This document shows, in pieces, positions 40,801 to 55,252 of a stretch of 64,000 nucleotides of DNA. The notes beneath the pieces are model-generated. The model was not told the origin of the DNA, did no database searches, and saw nothing but the letters and a program-made list of their open reading frames with translations. Source of the DNA: Kryptolebias marmoratus (Eukaryota; Chordata; Actinopteri; Cyprinodontiformes; Rivulidae); assembly GCF_001649575.2 (NCBI RefSeq), contig NC_051446.1:20349605-20413604 (forward strand), in the 5' to 3' direction. The stretch's first letter is position 1, and each line of letters starts with the position of its first letter. The translations under genes were made by a program, and so were the position numbers.

Positions 40801-43412
40801 GGATTCGCTGGGCTCACTGGATTGTTGTGGGAGGATAACAGAATAACAAAACACCACGGGGTTGAATGAAATGGGCGATGCACAGCGTTGATGACGTGAC
40901 CTGCTAGGCAAGAGAATAAGATACATGTTTGACAGATCTTTGGTGGCATAATAGTGTTTTTAAAGATGCAGTTTTGCAATGTTGTTGAGGATTTCATTCA
41001 GACTTTTTAGGTTTTATATATTGTTTCCTAAATGTCCTCTTTGCCATATTACTTTTAAATAGAGCTGCACATTATATTGAAAATGTATTGATATCATAAT
41101 CAGTGAGCGCAATATCAACATCGCAAAAGATTCCAAAAACTGCAGCCACAAACTGAATGCAAAACAAAGCAAATTTGGCAATAAGATGGACCCCCACGCC
41201 CCTAAATGTCCACATCTGGCACATGGAGATTGTTGTAAACATTGTAATGGCAGAACATCTGGATTTAATGCAGCAGATATCGTCTTCGTGATATTCAACA
41301 CTAATGCTGCAGTTGCACGTTTTCCTAATTCCATCCATCCATCCATCCATCCATCCATCCATCCATCCATCCATCCATCCATCCATCCATCCATCCATCC
41401 ATCCATCCATCCATCCATCCATCCATCCATCCATCCATCCATCCATCCATCCATCCATCCATCCATCCATCCATCCATCCATCCATCCATAAGTAAAACC
41501 TCCAAAGGGAGCAGCCCAGTAGGTGTCCTGATCAGATGTTTGAACCATCTCAGCTCCCTTTCATTGCAGTGAAGCAGCGACTCTACTCTAATCTCCTCAC
41601 TTTATCCTTAAACCTGAGCTGGGCCAAACCTACAGAGGAAGCTCATTTCAGCCACTTGCACCCAGGATCTCGTTCCATAAGTCATGATCCACACCTCATG
41701 GCCGTAGGTGAGGGTTGGAACAGTAAATTAAGACCGTTGCCTTTCAGCTGGGCTCTTTCTTCACCATGACAGACCGGAGCAACAACCTCATTACTGCGGA
41801 TCTGTTGAATCATCTCCCGCTCCATCCTCCCATCACTCCTGAACAAGACTCCCAGATATCCTAATACCAGCCCCATTTTATTAATAACATTTTTAGTGTT
41901 TGTAAGCCAGGATGCTGTGGCTCCTTTTCTACCTAAAATATCACCTATTGCTGTTTCAGTTTGTACCGTCTATAAACAGGTTGTTATTGTGACGTGACTC
42001 AGCTCACTGCTTTGTTCTTTAAGTTTTTCATTTTTTACAGAAATCCAAATGATATAATTGTTATTAGATTAATCGTAAAATTGTTCAATTGTTTTTCTGG
42101 GAAGAATCACAAATTATCTCGGTCAGCCATTAGTATTTAAAATGTTATCTTAGTTGTTAAAGGCGACAGACTTCATGCACCTAAATGATTCGTCAGGAAA
42201 AGACCTGCTTTAGTTCTCCTGCGTGGGAGTAGAATGCATAAAATGATCAAGCTCCAAAATCGAAAGCAGCAAAAGCCGAAATGTTTTATTCTGCATAATT
42301 GTCCAGCATAAGCACCCTAGAGCTAATAGTGACAGAAAACCCCCACATACAACAAAAACCCCTGAAAAAAACCCACATTGTGTCTCACCTGATGCTTCTA
42401 ATGAACTATAATGAGCTCTTCAAGTGGCAGGTTGTTGTGAGGGAAAAATGGTTAATTCACTTGCAGTTCCAACCTGCTGGGAAGGCTGCGGTGCCTGTGG
42501 TAATGTTATTTATTTAATTTTTTTCACCTCTGGAAACCTCTGTTTAAATGGCTCGTTGTGCAGGACATGGATGCACAAATATAGACGCTAACTTCTGTTT
42601 CCTTTCACATATACATCTTTTCTTACTGTCGCTGTCAGTGTTGATGTGCACGTTGTGTTCAGGAGCTGTGCGTGCTCTCTGTGTTTGTGGGTTAGGAGGT
42701 GTTGAGGTGCTCAATAAGTTCATAGAAAGTGTGGAGAGTAGAGGTCAACTGGTCAAACTTAAGCAATTAATGGTTGATTTATGAAGCTGATTTGTTCATT
42801 TTTGGCTGATAAATATATATCTGACAATCTACCAGATTTAAAAAAAGATTCATGTCATTTTGTGATTTCGATAGTATACATTTCTACATGTGCAACAGTT
42901 TATTGATGGCTTGATATAAATGCAGTTTTGCCTGTGTTGTTCTAAAACAAAACACCTCCGCGATGAAAGGAACTCTCGTTGTAGGAAGCCCTTTGACCAA
43001 AGGGCGAGGGACGGATTGATTGATTGACTGATTGATTGATATAGTTTATTTTAAATGGGTATAAAAAATGGAACAAGGAGAGAAAAAATAAATAAATGCA
43101 AAGGAGAAAACACACCAAAGGCAGAAAGAGAAAGAAAATATAAATAAATCCTGAACTTGCCACTGTTTATCTGCTTGAAAGGGAGCAGAAAGCTGATAGA
43201 AAGTTGATAATATATATCTTTTTCTAACACCGTATTTATCAATAACATATAGTTAATAGATTGTTATCATATGGTTGTTATATTTCTGTGTAAGAAAGAC
43301 AAACCAGTAAATAATATATTACATGAAAAAAGAATGAATATATTCTGAACTTCAAATATGTATACATGCATAAATATACTTAAATATAATCCCACATTCT
43401 TAAACTTGTCGA

Positions 43413-43446
<34 letters not shown>

Positions 43447-46366
43447 GAACTCCTCAGTGAGTATAATTAATGCTGAAACCATGTTGACTATTTTTCTATA
43501 AAACTGTCTATTTTGTATTTGACAAGTTTTTCCAGAATTTTTGAGAATTGTGGGAGAAGAGAAACATGTTGTGAAGTGGTGTTTCTGGAATAACTTTAGT
43601 TATTTTCATATTGTTGCGAAACTGACCAGTGTGTAATAATAAGTGTTCAGGTTTTTCTACACGTGCTGGCCTTTAATTGGTCTGGTAAACCGAGATGTGG
43701 CCGATGGCGATTATAGACAGATGGCAAAAATCCGCCTCATTAATGGACGGACTGATCAGGCGGTCCACCTCAGTTAGGACTCAGCGAGGTCCAGCTGAAG
43801 GGGTTTCAGTCAAGCTATCGTCCAAAGTGAAAATCCGTATCGATTAAATAAAAATTAATTTATAATAGGAATAAATAGATTCCTGTTTTCTGTCTTTAAG
43901 TAAAGTAAAATTTGCATTTAAAATGAAAATAAAAAGCTTTTAATGTAGGTTTTGAAATGTCATAATACAGTACTTTCACAGCAATAATCAGAAAGCTGCT
44001 GTAGTCAGGCACTTTTTAGCATGTTGACTATCCAGGGGACTATTAAAAAAAAATCAGGTTATCAAGGTGTGTCTGTGGAGAGTCAGTGAGTCAATCGGTC
44101 AAACTGGATTTATAGCTTTTTTTAATTTTCTGTGCTCTCAGTTCAGATTTATATGGGCTCAGATAAGTTCTGTTTCATTTTTGTTCAACGCTTTAAACCG
44201 TGTCTCTGAACGAAGCAAGTTTTCAAACCCTCCACAGGAAGTACCAACCCAGGAGAGTCCATCCCGCCTAAATAAAAGCCTCCATTGTCCCTCCCAACTT
44301 TTCTCTTTTAGTGACTGTCATGTTGGTTTGTTTTGTTTTTCCACTTCGGCCTTATTGTCCTCAGAAGGCTGTAAGAGAAATTCAGCGCTGCCTAAAAAAT
44401 ATTTACAATAAATGCTAGAAAACGTGTGCAAGTAAAAATATTGATTCTGCTGAAATGAAAACAACTGATTTGGGTCCAGATAAAACTTTACTTGGAGGAT
44501 CCCTAATCTAGTGCATAGCAGGATTCATTAAATCCAGTATTTATTATAAGTGGGACTTACCCAGAGAAAACATGTTTCTGCAGTGTTGATTAAAAAAACA
44601 GCTCTGAGATCAGGAAACTTTATCATCTTCCGTTCGTCCAACATGTTCATCACTATCATTTGTGCTGATTTGGCATTACCCGTCATTATAAATTTCTCCT
44701 CAGCAGGTGGTTAAAAAAGTGTTTATCGCAGCCGAACTGGTGCCAAGTCCAGCCGTAACACTGTCAGACTGCGTGGGTGGACATCCACACACACGTGTGC
44801 TGCTTCAGCTACACACAATTAGCGCCACGAGGGAGCCCAGTGCTTTATTGCCTTTTCCCACTTCCTGTAATAGCTTCCCGTCTTACATTGTTCCCTCTTG
44901 TTCTTCTTTAAGCAATCTATAACTACGATGCCCGGGGAGAGGAGGAGCTGTCGCTGCAGATCGGAGACACGGTGCACATACTCGAGACGCATGAAGGTGA
45001 GAGCAGCCTGAGAGAGGCATGATGGGAGCTGACGGGACCTCACCATTCTTTTCTTTTGTTTCCTCAAACTTTAGTAGATATGTTTGTTTTTTTTTGTATA
45101 ATATCAGCTGTGACCATCACGGCCTGACTCTGAACTTGTGTATTTGTGGGAAGGAAAGGCACGCTGGGTCCTATCTGGTCTGGATAAATCTAGAGAAATT
45201 TTTGCTTTAACGGAAACGTTGACAATGTTTTAACCAATGGAATTCAATTAGCAGCTCCAGACTGCTGGCTACTCTTTTAATTTTTTAATAAACTATAAGG
45301 TACTCTTTCTTTGAACTACTTAAAATCTTTGACACTATTACTATTACATCTTGTCATTATTAAACAAAAAGAAGCTAAAATATGTAAAAATGATTTCTTT
45401 TATGCTCTTATAGCTAAAACCTTTGACTGAATGAATAAACGAGGTCGTACTCTTGTTTTTCTTTGCACTTCAGTGTGTTTAGTGTTTACAGCTTTGATCT
45501 TCATTCTAAAATTATAGCTATCACAGGCATTATAAATTATAGTCATTACAGGTTGTTATTTTTATTTTTAGTTGTTTTTATCCTACGTCTTTACATTGCA
45601 GTTAAAAGGATCTCACATTTATTAAAAATAATAATAACGACGTTAATCGTGTGCCCCATTAGACTGGTACAGAGGTTACAGGCTGAGGAGAAAATCAAAG
45701 AAGGTAAGTGCCTGATTAAGACGTTTCTGATGTTCTTATTCTACAAAATAATTTTTCTGACTCAGCTTTTTGATGATGCCTTTTTATTTTATCCTCCTCC
45801 AGGGCATATTTCCTGCGTGTTATATACACATAAAAGATGCCACGGTTGAGGGCAGCGGGTCAGTACTTCAGAATTTATAAGCTTCTTGTTTTTTAATTGC
45901 TAACCTGTTGTCAGAATCAAAGCTTCTAATGTTTACTGTACTCCATATCTGTCAATTATTGCTTTAGATCGAGCAACGCAAGTATATATATCAATATTTC
46001 TCAAAATATTGACAGAGTTTCTGACAACACGAGTGCTGCTTCACATATTAGACAGACTCACATGCAGTAAGAACGACTCATCAGCTTTTAGCCTGGGATA
46101 AAAAACATTAACAGTTAGTGATGCTTGTTCTTTATAAGGCTCTTAATAACATTCTGTTCTCACAAAAAAAAAGAAAGATTTTTAGGGTTGAGGAATGAGG
46201 TCAGAGCAGACACTGGTTCAAATTTCTGTCCTGTCACCGCAGGCAAAAGGAGACGGTCATTCCCACCGAGCTGCCCCTGGTTCAGGAGGTCACCACCACA
46301 CTGCGGGAGTGGGCCACGATATGGAGGGACTTGTATGTGGTGAGTCAGCCTGTCCTTCCCCAGCAG

Positions 46367-46410
<44 letters not shown>

Positions 46411-49400
46411 GAATATTAAGGAAGACAGGAAGACTCAGCTTTATTGATTTTTATAAATTTAATATAAAGAGGGGTTGTGCAGAAACCCCTTGGATTGGGA
46501 CAAGTCTGAGTGGCAGCGTATGTCTGCCTTAAGGTAATGAGAGAACGCTTTTACACCATGTCACATTCTTCTCAAAAACTCATGGATGTTAGGCTTTCTC
46601 GGAGCTGGGGAGCAGTTTGACTGGGCGTCAGCATCTGTTCAGAGGCATATTCCTACATGACAGTTCTGCTAAAGACTTATTTTTCCATCACAGCATATTT
46701 TTTGTTTTTGTTTTGATCTATAAAGATGTTTAATGTTTTCTGCTGACTAATTTGAAAGTCTGCTTTCAATTTAAAGGCTGTTCAAAGCTGTCATTTGCAA
46801 TTTTCTCGGGTGATTTGACCGCAGGTGGTCAGCTCTGACTGGTGGCGTTCACATCTGACCGCTTAATGTGCAATCCCAGAATGCTTTTTGCAATCAGACG
46901 CCGTTTCCCCCCCCGCTCTGTATGCAGACACGGGCAGCCAGTCCGCCTGCGTGAGACGGTTCAGTTCAGGGACGTACTTTTCCCGACAGAGCAAAGTCTC
47001 TCCGTGGGTTTGCTGCTGTTCGGACAACGTAGCACTCAGCGTTTTTATGTTTCAAATGTCCAATGTTTGGTCTGAATAGGGGGACAAGCGTGAGATGTTC
47101 AACTCTGTCCGCGACATGATCTACGACCTCATCGAATGGAGGTCCCAGATTCTGTCTGGCACGCTCCCGCAGGACGAGCTCACTGAGCTCAAACAGAAGG
47201 TCACCTCCAAGATAGACTACGGCAACAAGTGAGTGTCCAGTTGTTCTAGTTGTTGTTTTTCCCTCTCTACGGATTATATCCCTTTATCCGCGTGTCTATC
47301 TAGAAAACCTAATCCTGCTGGGATAGGTCGGCACTGTCAGTCTGTGGAAAATGACAGGTCAACGCTTAGCTCGAGAACAAACTGGGGGTGNNNNNNNNNN
47401 NNNNNNNNNNNNNNNNNNNNNNNNNNNNNNNNNNNNNNNNNNNNNNNNNNNNNNNNNNNNNNNNNNNNNNNNNNNNNNNNNNNTGTGTGGGGTGGAGGGG
47501 GGGGGATTTAGCTTCAGCAAAATGAAAGCTCTCGTGGTGTCTGCAGTGAGACAAGTAAATCATTTGAAAATGAAAATGGTGGAGCTTCATTTTGCAGCTG
47601 CGATGAAGTTTTAAACCAGTGGTCAGGTAGCAAAATCGGCATGCTGTTGTCTCAGAGTGAAATAAATCTTGGCGCGTTTTGATAGCTGTTAAATAACCCC
47701 CCCTTCTTTTATCACGCCAGGTATTTGGATCTTGATCTGGTGGTCAGAGACAAAGATGGAAACATACTGGACCCAGAGCTCACCAGCACCATCAGCCTAT
47801 TCAGGGCACACGAAACGGCCTCCAAGCAAATAGAGGACCGGATCCAGGAGGAGAAGGTGAGCTCGTCCGGCCACATTCAGCTGAACTTGTGTTTTTGATC
47901 CACACAGTATATTAAAGAAAAATGTGAGCCCGGTTGTAAGCAGTGTGAATGGGCACGGCACAAAAAGCGATCCTGCCCTTTTTTGCCTCATTGAATGTCA
48001 GCCAGTCAGACGGGTCCCGTTACCATGTAGTAAGCCAGAATGAATCCCTGCACTTTCTGCAGTCATATGAGAAAGGCGGCATCGAGAAAGAGCAGAAATA
48101 AAACATGTATTCAACAAAAATATCAGTAAATGTAACATTTTTCTGTTGACAAGCCAAATAATTACATAAGCAGAAACTTGCCTCGCTGCCCTTTAGGAAA
48201 AATGATCCACCTTGGGTTTGTTTCACCTTCCTGACAGACGGCCTGACATTGGTTTCAAGCTGGTTGAATCAACAACCGCGAGCTGGCCTTTTTCTGAGGA
48301 GCTGTAGCATCTTTCTATCAAAACATTTCAGCCTTTAAAATTCACGGATAATGAGGTTGTTTCTGTCTGCTGTAACTGTTGCTGCGGTTCAGAGCGCATT
48401 AATCCAAATTTATTGCCTTCACGTTTGTTGGAAAACTGCAGTTTTGCTTCATTTTGCTTTTAGCGGGACTTTTCCTGATACGCCACTAACGCAGGTTAAT
48501 CTCACTAATTGTCTGTGAACGCACTTTTACACTAACGGTTAACCCAGACGTTATTAAAGGCGCCTAGAACTGCATCAAAATGGTTCTTATGTGTCGACAC
48601 AGCCAGTCTGTGATAAGCTTACAGTCATTTTAAGTTAGATTTACTTCCACTAATTTCAAATCTTTATAAACCTAACACCACTAGTTTATTTGAATGGTTT
48701 AGGCCCATTTTTAAGGCGTGCAGTCTTCTCGAGGACATTGACAACAATAGAGTCTGAATACACACAATATGACACCAGCAGCCCCAGTTTTTCTAGGAAA
48801 ATAACATTAACACATCTTTTCAACAAGCCACAAGTCTGAACTTTGCACAGTCACATGAACAAATGGGCAGATTGAAACATTGACTAAACAAATAAAAGGC
48901 CTGTTCAAACCTTTTTTTATTATTATTGTAAGCTGCAGCTCCTGAGCAGAAAGCACACAAATAAATAAAAAAATTCTGAAATATCTCTGTTGCTTGTTGG
49001 CTGCCTGTCTTGACTCACACACACAGTACACAGCAGTGTGCTGGTAGGAGAACAATAAGGTGGAAATTAATGCTTCAGTCCAATCAGATAAAGCACATAT
49101 TGAATACTTGATACAACTCTGAACTGTGATTCGTAGATCTTCTAGGTTTGGAGAGGATACAGTGTTCTGACTGTGATACTTAACATTGTCATCAAGTCCA
49201 GTTCTTAAATTATGTCACATGGACAAAGTTTGTCTTGTTACCCAGCTTTGATAACCTCTTGGTGTGTTTGACTAAAATCATAGTCAGAGTGTTCAACTAT
49301 CAGCCAACATTGGGGAGATGGAAAAGAAGCAAAGTAACCGAATTCCAGCCGATGGTTTTGGATCAACACAACTAAAAATAAGAATCTTTTTTTTTTAGTG

Positions 49401-52400
49401 ACTTTAAGATTTACAAACACCACTGCAGTGTCTGGGGTGTTAAAATATCCTAATAATCCTAAATATCCTCTACAGAATCCAATCCTCCTTTTTAGCTCAT
49501 TTATTTACCTAAAGCGCTTATTTACCTTTCCAAAACGGGTCATTATTTTTAATGGGTCATAAACAGTTTTCTATCAGTAGCTCAACTGATAATAAAAAAT
49601 CTCCCTCTTCCTTTTTTTAATTGATATAAACTTGGCACAAAAGTAAAGAAACTTGTGTTTGGTTGATTTTTTTTTCTTTGTTTTAACAGTACTTCTTAGC
49701 ATTAAATCCTAAACTGTTGGAAAAGCTGTTTATTTCCCCTTAAATGGAGCCACATTTGTTAGGAAAACGTATTTGTGGGTTGAGCAGCAGAGTCACACCC
49801 ATGAACATCTTATTCTGCTGTCGACTCTTGTTTGGGGTTTATTTGATTGGATGATTAAAGTCTGAAGAAATGAGACATATTGGCAGTTTAACAATTTATT
49901 CATTTAACAAACTGGGCCTCAGTAGCATGTGGAAGAACCATACACAGCCAGAACAGCTCCTCTGCTGCTCACGGCGTCCCGTTCTACAACCATCATCTGT
50001 CGTAAATCAGCCGATGTGGTTGTGTTGGTGACTCTGAAACAAATCAAACCCAAACTGATCCCACAGGTGTTCAGTGGGGTTGAGGTCAGGACTGCAGGTG
50101 AGTCCGTCCTCTCCACTCCCAAAACCTGGAGCTAGTCTCTGATAAACCCCCCCCGTTCTGTGAAGGCGAGCATCTTCTCGGAGGATGGAGTTCAGCTCCA
50201 GACTGTGGAGAGATGGGATTGCTGCTGGTTGCTCGCAGGTGTTGACAATCAGGCGCCTGATTGTCAACACCTGCGAGCAACCAGAAGCTAAAAACAAGCG
50301 TCAATCACAGAAGAAGCTGTTTGGCTCAACGCAGATACAGAACTCTGCTGCTCGACCCTCAAATACAGTTTCCTAACAAATGTGACTCCATTTCACAGAA
50401 AGTAATCAGGCTTTCTAATGATATAAGATTTATCATCAAGAAGAGTTGTTACAATAAAGAAAAACAATGTAATGTATTACTCTGTATAAAACTAAAAGAG
50501 TTGGTGTAGAAACTGTTTGCTTAGTTTTCTCGCACTGATGAGATCTAACATTATTCTCCACTCTTTTGATCTTGCTTTATTAATTTTCTTTTTAGCTGCT
50601 TTTCTCCCCTCATTTCCAGAATTATGTTACAATCCTTGTCTGCGACGCTGCAGAACGCAGTTCAGTCAATTAAATTATCGAGGGCGGAGTCGAACGACTG
50701 AAAGCTGCGGTTTAAGGATCAAAATTAAAAGTTTGCCAAGTGCATGTGAATGTTTACAAACTTCTGGCCTCATTTTTTTTTTCCCCCCGTATTTAATCTG
50801 AAATTTGAGAACCGGCATTGGCACAACTTTAGTGTTGAAGTCGGAACAGCGGGGGGGGCGCTCCTGGCGTACAGAAAACGCCTGGCTGCCTCCTCAAAAA
50901 GCCAAGGAACTCGGCCAGATTTCCAATCTACCTGGCTCTTCAGTGGCGCCTCACACCTGAATGCCAGTTGACAGAATGCAGAAAGGTCCAGGTGTTAAAT
51001 GCCCTGCAGTCATGGGATTTCATCTTATGTAACCTTTGAAATCAGGGCTTTATTGCATATGCATAGGCAATATAAATAATAATAATAATGTGGCTCCTGC
51101 ATACTTTTGATAGACATCTGGGGAATCACATATTAAGTTCTTTTACTGGATATTAGAATATTATATTCTGATTGATTAAATAGAATTTTTATTGCCTGCC
51201 ACTGAAGGCAAAGCCTTTTTGTCCCTGTCCTTGTGTTTGTTTGTCTGGATTTTAATGAAACTCTCAGAAAGTTGTCATTGAAAGTACATTTACGTCTGAT
51301 TAGCTTTTGGAGCCAACCCGTTTCAAGGTGGCCGCCACGGCCAATTGATCTTTAAAAACACAAAAATGTTCACGACTCAGTCAGTTTTACAGGCGCTGAG
51401 CTAAAATTTGGTGTGGTAGTCGGCTGAAGTCATCCTCAACACATATCCCGTCCTCAAAATATCCCCTGACCCACTGGATAGATTTTAACGGAACTCTCAG
51501 AAAGTAATTATTGGACGTACATCTACAACTCATTCACATTTGGAGTTGACCCAAATCAAGATGTCCGCCCCAGCTAATCAATTTTAGCCAACACAAAGAT
51601 GGTTGTACCTCAGTCAGTTTGTGTGGTAGTAGCTGAGAGTCGTCTCGTTGCTACATGTCATGAGGTCACTGAGAAAGTTCAACCAAAGTGACGTCAACGT
51701 TGTCATTTCTCATCATAAGATGGTTTTAGTTTAAAGCTCTGAAAGGTGGCGGGTGATATGCATTCCTTTCAGGAACGCTTGGCCTTTCATTTAAATGAGT
51801 CGCAAAGAATCCGATCAGGACCCAGACTGTGGCTGACATTTCCATTTTCGTTTTTGCTGCTATTAGCCGTCCCGATTCGTAGCTCTGAGGCTCAGCCGCG
51901 TGTGCTTAAAAACCACCGTACTAATCCTCAACACTCACTGTGGTACCTTTTTGTTTCCCCGACAGTCTCAGAGGCAAAACATTGATCTGACGAGACAGGC
52001 GAAGTTTGCCTCCACGCCAGCGTTCGCCCTGTTCGTGACTCTGAAGAACGTGGTGTGTAAGATCGGCGAGGACGCAGAGGTGCTCATGTCGCTCTACGAT
52101 CCAGTGGAGTCGAAGTTTATCAGGTGAACACACAGGCTGCACATTCACCTGTCTGCCCGTCTTTGTTTTATTATTAGTATTTACACGCATTCTGTAAAAG
52201 GCAGTCAGAAACAAGTGGATCCTGCTGTCCCAAGGACTCTTTTTCTTTTCAGATTTCAGGGATGTGACACCAAATTATCTCGAGTAAATCCGTGAGCTTT
52301 GCGGGAGATTCCATTTGTTGTCAGCGTCAGTGATGCGTTTCGTAGTCTCACATATGCGATCATCTTCTCAGCTGCCCAGTCACATCTCTCTAGGAAAGAT

Positions 52401-55198
52401 GAAACGCTCAGATTTGTTTTCAAACCAGTTCCAGCTTTTTTTTTTTTGGGCCGACACCGAAACCAGAACGTGGCAACAGCAATGTGCTCTTTAGTTTTGC
52501 GTAAATAAACATTGCCGATCTTTACAATCGGGGAAAACAAAGTCGGGACTCATTCGTTGACCGAGTCAATCAATGGTTAAAACATGTCTTGAGATTGCAG
52601 TTCAGAAGTTGCTCTTAGTTTAAAGGATTGTAGAAATCGTGCAGAGATTGCAGGAGGAATTGGAAATACAGATTGAGCCATCAATCAGCAGCGTTATCCC
52701 AGCATTTGACAAATGGTCAGCAAGACTCTGCATTTTAAGCATTTTCGAAAACGGCCCTGCAGCGTTCTGTTCTGAATCTCATCTAAGAAAGCTTAGCTTA
52801 GAGTGATGACTGGAAATCCATCTCAACCCTAAAGATCTGGTGATCGTTTCAGTGGAGCAGGGCTCTGGAATCACTGTGGATTTATGCAAAATTCTTTTTT
52901 TTTTTATTCTGTTTATTGCTCACTTTGCAGGTTTGGCATTAATAACTGACAAAGTTTATAAATGATTTTATTTCTCATGTTTCTTTTTATTGTTTGCCAT
53001 TTCTTTGTCTTTGCCTGACAGAAAAAAAACCAACATTTTTATGATATCTGAATCGACTCTGTTGGAATGAGGGGGAAATAAGAAACCAGAAACGGGAGCA
53101 TTTTTCTTTTCTTCTTTTTTCATTACAGTGAGAACTACCTGGTGAAATGGTCAAGCTCGGGTTTGGTGAAAGACATCGACCAGCTTCATAATCTGCGGGC
53201 GGTGTTCACGGTGGGTGTGTTTGAGAGTGTGGAAGTTTCTGATTGTGTGTGCGTGTCTGTAGAGCACTGTTTATTCAGCCATGTTATGAGGCATTTGGGA
53301 GCCTGTTTGCAGAGAGCTCGTGTTTGTTAAGCTCTCTCAGTAAGATCCTGACATGCTGTATGTATTTACAAAGGCTGTCACCTCCGTATAATGGAGGCCC
53401 AGGGGTCACCAGTGGAAGCACTTTACCGCCGTGGGCCAAAAGTCAAATCTGACAGAAAGTCTGCAGGATTTTAATGCTAATTTTCCAGGGATTTCCTGAT
53501 CTTATCTACGAATCGAAGGAGTTTGGATGTGTCTACGACTCTACGTGCGATGGAAGTCATTCTGTTTAATGCCTCTTCTCTTCAGGACTTGGGCAGTGAG
53601 GATCTGAAGAGGGAAAAGATCAGCTTCGTGTGTCAGATTGTCCGAGTTGGACGCATGGAGCTGAGAGACAACAACACCAAGAAGCTGACTTCGGGTCTGA
53701 GACGGCCATTTGGAGTGGCAGGTAAATCTAAACCGGTCAATAACACACACTAATATGATGCTGACATAAAGTAGTTAAAGAACACCTTACAGAACACTTT
53801 ATTATCTCAGAAACGAGCCTTAACTCAGCTTTAATATCACAATATGATGATTGAACATGTGCTGTTTTTTTTCATAGTTTAAAGCAACTACAGAAGTTAT
53901 CTGATCATCTGACTTGACGCCACGGGGCAAAACAGTCAACATGGCTGCTACCATTAGTCATATTTTTATAAACCCGTCCTAAGATGAGACATATTTTTAT
54001 AGACAATTTCTTGCCTGGGCTGTAAATTGATAACCCTTGAACATAAAAATCTCAAATAAAACAACTGGACATCTGGTAAATGGCTAAATGGCTTGCACTT
54101 ATATAGCGCTTTATCTAGTCCAAGGACCCCAAAGCGCTTTACACTACAATCATTCACCCATTCATCCACACATTCACACACTGATGGTGGTAAGCTACAA
54201 TGTAGCCACAGCTGCCCTGGGACGGGCTGACAGAAGTGAGGCTGCCATCACACCGGCGCCACCGAGCCCTCTGACCACCATCAGTAGGCAAGGCGGGTGA
54301 AGTGTCTTGCCCAAGGACACAACGGCTGAGACAGCCGGAGCAGAGACTTGAACCAGCAACCCTCCGATTACAGGACAAACCCCTACCTCCTGAGCCACTG
54401 CCGCCCATCTCATGGGTTAAGGATGATCCCTATCCATTTCAAGGCCATGAGGTCAAAGGTCAAGTTTACAGGCGACCCCTTTGTCTCTAGCTTCACATCT
54501 GAGTAACAGAGAAACGTCAAACCCTTTGTTCCGTACATCATAAGTACTGATGAGTGTGTTATCTACAGTCGGTGGTACTCTTGTTTATTTAATTGCTGTT
54601 TTACCAGGAATCACATTAAAACGCAACAAAAATGAAACAGACAGCATAAAGCAAACCAGTTAAAACATTCTGCAGTTCATATCGAAGCAGTATAATAACC
54701 TGGAGCTTTTAAGTAACAAGACGTGGATTTAGTACTCAAATGGTTCCTAATCCTACTTTTAGAGTAATCCATTCTCAGCAGGTGGTCCGATTTAAGATGT
54801 CTCTGTAACTCACACCGGGACAAGGGTGCAAAGACGGTTCATGTTCCATGAGCGACTTCTGACCGAAGATTACATCTCCTTGTGACTTTGAGGAAAAACA
54901 GAGAACATAAATGAGGAGGCAAATCACGTAATACGAGCATGTCATCATAAATCAAAGGCTAGGATTCTTGCTACCTACCAAAGAATATTCGGATTAAGGA
55001 CATTTAAATCGAGCCAGAATTCTTGTTTTTTTTAATGCTCAGACCTGTTTCTGAGCTGGGAAAGTGAGTTTTGTCAGAGAAGTTAAAGTAAGCAAAACTC
55101 AAGTGGAAGACCGAGATCAGACAGGTTTGTACAAACAGTTTTTGTTGTTTTCTCGCTGACATTTTGTGTGCAGATGATGTATAATCCCCTGCGAAGCC

Positions 55199-55252
<54 letters not shown>

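Larger units (their letters stand above)
22801..44912 (+). other. dock1 intron 1 (~22.1 kb)
   Basis: I see no supported gene on either strand; the longest open frames look random. Contents: a hAT-like remnant (23398-24010), Family A fragments (24228-24410, 24765-24880, 36229-36820 and one split by a MITE at 38634-39165), a LINE-type tail (29450-29669), an (AAAC)n tract (~30177-30200), a LINE 3' fragment with a (GGAT)n tail (41331-41880) and small microsatellites. The CpG-dense block at 27.95-28.2 kb and the repeat-poor stretch at 39.35-40.7 kb are candidate regulatory sequence. Confidence 0.8.
47857..51965 (+). other. dock1 intron 7
   Basis: Non-coding. It contains a Tc1-like element (49742-50393), a Family A tandem pair (51231-51797) and otherwise AT-rich sequence with no recognised feature. 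Confidence 0.85.

Noticed and set aside
41014..41572. Repeated-peptide ORFs (MDGW and IHPS) up to 163 residues
   Set aside because: They are translations of the (GGAT/ATCC)40 microsatellite on both strands and have no independent coding evidence.
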